From: Candidatus Thorarchaeota archaeon
GTDB lineage: Archaea; Asgardarchaeota; Thorarchaeia; Thorarchaeales; Thorarchaeaceae
Assembly: GCA_013388835.1 (NCBI GenBank)
Contig: JACAEL010000012.1
Location: 25,839 to 89,838, forward strand
DNA: 64,000 nucleotides
Direction: 5' to 3'
Position 1 is the stretch's first letter. Every line of letters begins with the position of its first letter. Under the pieces are notes generated by a model. It saw nothing but the letters and a program-made list of their open reading frames with translations. It was not told where the DNA came from and ran no database searches. The position numbers and the translations under genes are program-made. Shown piece by piece: positions 61,461 to 64,000 of the stretch.

Positions 61461-61624
61461 ACCGCTCCAATGCCACTCTTCAAGGCCGTTCTCCAAGACC
61501 GCGCTTCAGAACCTCCCGAACCCCTTCCCTTTCCGAGAGGCGGTCAGAAGAAGTAGAACTCAATTCAAAGCCGCATACCAAAGGGCGCTCTTCAAAGCCG
61601 CTTCTCAGAGGCTGCTCTCCACTC
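61461..61624. repeat. degenerate tandem repeat, about 13-14 bp unit
   Basis: Two blocks (61461-61512 and 61561-61624) contain imperfect copies of a unit close to GCCGCTCTTCAAAG, for example GCCACTCTTCAAG, GCCGTTCTCCAAGA, GGCGCTCTTCAAA and GCCGCTTCTCAGAG. The blocks are separated by a 48-bp unrelated stretch. The unit length is not a multiple of three, so this is a non-coding minisatellite. It lies about 600 bp upstream of 16S rRNA. Confidence 0.6.
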
Positions 61625-62213
61625 GTCACCACTCCGCTCGCTCCCAGTCGCTTCGGCCCCTTGCATGCCTGGTCCCAGCCTGACGTCTCAGGACGGAAAT
61701 CAAAATGTGCGAAGACCTCGTGGGCCACGCTCGTACGAGTCAGCCAGTCGAAGGGCGCGTCTGCAGACCTCCACTACCCCAGACCCCCTGAAGGAGCATC
61801 CATGCGGACGAACCAGGTTCATGCCCAGACACGCCTCTGCGGACATCAGACCTTGCCCCCATAACAGACTCGGTCGCTTTGGAAAGCTTTTTATTGACTA
61901 CGCGGAAGAGTATCTATGTTTCGTGTCTTATGGCGTCAGGCCTGATGCTCGTGGCTGTAGCCTAGCGATGAGGGCCCGTTCTTTCGGGACACGAATACAT
62001 CATGCGGACTCGAGATAGACTGACTCCCCTGAGTCGGAATCACCTCAAGTCTAAGATATGCTCAACAGTACCAGGTGTAACGGGACAACTGAACCAACAG
62101 ACCCGCCACTCCTGTACTTCTATCAAGCAAGTCGCTTAGTGTGCTGACTGTGTGTGTCCACTCTTCCTTGCCGGAACACAGACAGTCGTCAATTGGACAA
62201 CTCCTGTCTAACC
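61625..62213. other. non-coding stretch ahead of the rRNA operon
   Basis: About 590 bp without a plausible protein gene. It holds the presumed rRNA promoter at 61881-61894 and a 16S leader of about 290 nt. Short overlapping frames here have no family resemblance. I could not locate the 16S processing stem by eye. Confidence 0.45.
61881..61894 (+). promoter_or_regulatory. candidate rRNA operon promoter (BRE plus TATA)
   Basis: GGAAAGCTTTTTAT combines a purine-rich BRE-like GGAAAG with TATA-like CTTTTTAT. It is the best AT-rich promoter-like element in the 850 bp before 16S and would start transcription near 61920. Assigned by sequence only. Confidence 0.4.
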
Positions 62214-63714
62214 AACTCTAGTTGATCCTGCTAGAGGACACTGCTATCGGCTTGGGGTTAAGACATGCAAGTGGTACGGACCAGCATCCTGGCCCGTCGC
62301 GTACGGCTCAGTAGTGTCGCTAACCTACCCTGTGGAGGCAGACAACGCCGGGAAACTGGCGCTAATCTGCCGTAGGAGCTTCGTTCTGGAAATGATGTAG
62401 CTCTCAGATGGATGACCCAGGCATGCGGGCCTCTCCGCCACAGGACGGGGCGCCACCGGATCATACTTGTAAGTGGGGTAACGGCCCACTTAGGTTGTGA
62501 CCCGATCGGGCGATGTAAGTCGTGGCCCGGAGAAGGGAACTGAGACAAGGTCCCTAGCCCCACGGGGTGCAGCAGTTACGAAACCTCACCAATGCGCGAA
62601 AGCGTGAGTGGGCCAAGCCGAGTGATGGGGGATAACTCCATCTGTGATGGCTTTCCAAGGAGAACCATCAGAAAGGAGAGGGCAAGGCTGGTGCCAGCCG
62701 CCGCGGTAAAACCAGCTCTTCGAGTGGTGTCCACAATTATTGAGCTTAAAGCGTCCGTAGCCTGTTCGGTAGGTCCCTGCTTAAATCCGCTCGCCCAACG
62801 AACGGAACCGTAGGGATACCACCTTACTTGGGGACGGGAGACGACGACGGTATTTTACAAGTAGGGGTGAAATCCTGTGATTTGTAAAAGACCACCAGTG
62901 GCGAAGGCGGTCGTCGAGAACGTGCCCGACGGTGAGGGACGAAACCCAGGGGAGCGAATCGGATTAGATACCCGAGTAGTCCTGGGTGTAAACAATGCCC
63001 GTTAAGTGTTGCATTGGCCACGAGCCACTGCAGTGCTGAAGCGAAAGCGATAAACGGGCCGCTTGGGAAGTACGGCCGCAAGGCTGAAACTTAAAGGAAT
63101 TGGCGGGGGCTTACCACAAGGCGTGAAGCTTGCGGTTCAATCAGACTCAACGCTCAAAAACTTACCCGGACTGGCTTTAGGATGAGAGCCAGGTTGACGA
63201 CCTTGCTCGACAGGAAGCCCTCTGGTGCATGGCCATCGCAAATTCGTGCCGTGAGGTATCAGCTTAAGTGCTGCAACGAATGAGACCCTGTCTGCTAGTT
63301 GCCAGCCAGAGACGCAAGTCTTGTTGGGGCACACTGGCGGGACCGGTGCCGAAAAGGCACAGGAAGGTAGGGCCACGGTAGGTCCGTATGCCGACATGTG
63401 TCCGGGGCCACACGCGAGCTGCAATGGGTGCGACAATGCGTCACGACACCGAGAGGTGAAGTCAATCGCGAAACGCACTCGTAGTTGGGATCGTGGGTTG
63501 GAACTCACCCACTTGAACCTGGAATGCCTAGTATCCGCGTGTCACTAGCGCGCGGAGAATACGTCCCTGAGTCTTGCACACACCGCCCGTCGCTCCATGC
63601 GAGCGGCATTGGGGTGAGGCGGCGCCCACCGGGCGTCTACGAATCTTGATGCCGCAAGTAGGGAGAAGTCGTAACAAGGTATCCGTAGCGGAAGCTGCGG
63701 ATGGATCACCTCCT
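62214..63714 (+). rRNA. 16S ribosomal RNA, complete
   Basis: About 1,500 nt. The 5' end contains GTTGATCCTGC within a CTCTAG/CTAGAG helix 1; universal blocks follow, such as GTGCCAGCCGCCGCGGTAA, ATTAGATACCCGAGTAGTCC, AAACTTAAAGGAATTGGCGG and TTGCACACACCGCCCGTC. The 3' end is GGATCACCTCCT, ending at 63714, with the anti-SD. No intron is visible. The sequence is archaeal; its lineage needs alignment. Confidence 0.97.
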
Positions 63715-63889
63715 TTCTAGGGAGTTCTCTCCCACCTTTTCCCGCGTGGCTCAACTGCCTGCCGTATTCTGGTTGTGGTCGGTGCGCGTGCCGTACCTTA
63801 CCAACTGACGCGCGTGAAATGTAGGAATGACAGGGTCTCCTTGCCCCCGGGCAGCTGGTGTCCCGCCGCTGCCGGCGGGGGAGGGAAGA
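63715..63889 (+). other. 16S-23S internal transcribed spacer without tRNA
   Basis: About 175 nt with no tRNA gene. It contains a hairpin CCCGCC-GCTGCC-GGCGGG (63862-63879) just before 23S and a GCGCGT/ACGCGC inverted pair nearby, probably parts of the processing stems. Many Euryarchaeota carry tRNA-Ala here; its absence is typical of other archaeal groups. Confidence 0.75.
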
Positions 63890-64000
63890 CAGAATGAGCA
63901 CACGATGGATGCCCTGGCGCTGCGTGCCGATGAAGGACGGGGCACCGCTCCGATAAGCCGCGGGGAGTCGCTGGCAGGCTGTGATCCGCGGGTCTCCGAA
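63890..64000 (+). rRNA. 23S ribosomal RNA, 5' end only
   Basis: The last about 110 nt match the conserved 5' region of 23S rRNA: GGATGCCCTGGC, GCCGATGAAGGACGGGGCA and CGATAAGCCGCGGGGAG. The gene runs off the window. The exact 5' end is approximate. Confidence 0.93.

Noticed and set aside
61461..61624. Possible CRISPR array
   Set aside because: The unit is only 13-14 bp, degenerate and without uniform spacers; no cas genes are present.
63137..63901. Minus-strand ORFs inside and after 16S rRNA
   Set aside because: They are antisense to conserved rRNA sequence and spacer.

Overview
The window is archaeal chromosomal DNA, a little above 50% G+C. Archaeal hallmarks are RpoL, TFS, PCNA, PriS, GINS, Orc1/Cdc6, Csl4, an archaeal 16S rRNA, TATA-box promoters and two tRNA genes with bulge-helix-bulge introns. 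The 16S-23S spacer has no tRNA-Ala, unlike most Euryarchaeota. HdrABC-type genes, a tungsten aldehyde oxidoreductase, acyl-CoA dehydrogenase and superoxide reductase point to an anaerobic heterotroph. The general flavour resembles Asgard archaea, perhaps Thorarchaeota, but this is inference; comparing the complete 16S gene at the right end would settle it.

Layout. 1-8.1 kb: a partial PEBP gene, a ferritin-like protein, and a divergent locus pairing an ECF transporter S component and an unrecognised protein with a threonine-synthase-like protein fused to a PadR domain; then superoxide reductase, small membrane proteins and a surface protein. 8.1-22.7 kb: bacterial-type transketolase, a DMT transporter, ferritin, a 2-oxoacid:ferredoxin oxidoreductase pair, a ferredoxin-AOR pair, an FTR1 iron permease, an MvhD-like protein beside a decayed gene, and a luciferase-like flavoenzyme. 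22.7-27.6 kb: DUF438/hemerythrin protein, cupin, Fpg-type glycosylase, a membrane protein and acyl-CoA dehydrogenase.

27.7-34.8 kb is a tight leftward operon, hdrC-hdrB-hdrA2-hdrA-(unknown 756-aa protein). The last gene joins two winged-helix-like segments to a C-terminal two-cluster ferredoxin domain. 35.0-41.6 kb is a leftward information-processing cluster: METTL5-like methyltransferase, csl4, rpoL, an RNase III-like protein, tfs, an OB-fold protein, pcna, priS, gins51 and two small unknowns. Orc1/cdc6 diverges from it across a probable origin region.

43.4-56.6 kb: HDAC-like deacetylase, UroD-family protein, a run of three micro-ORFs with its own promoter and terminator-like hairpin, intron-containing tRNA-Leu(CAA), a giant TrmB-like coiled-coil protein beside an IS607-type remnant, UMP kinase, ValRS, two OsmC proteins, a methyltransferase and a DUF302 protein. 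56.6-64 kb: intron-containing tRNA-Ala(CGC), a winged-helix/membrane-protein pair, a triple zinc-ribbon protein, an M1 aminopeptidase with HEAT-like repeats, a repeat-bearing non-coding stretch, then the 16S gene and the start of 23S.

The strongest candidates for new biology are the PLP-lysine-less threonine-synthase/PadR fusion with its perfect palindromic operator, the wHTH-ferredoxin protein of the Hdr operon, the two related micropeptides and the giant TrmB-like coiled-coil protein.
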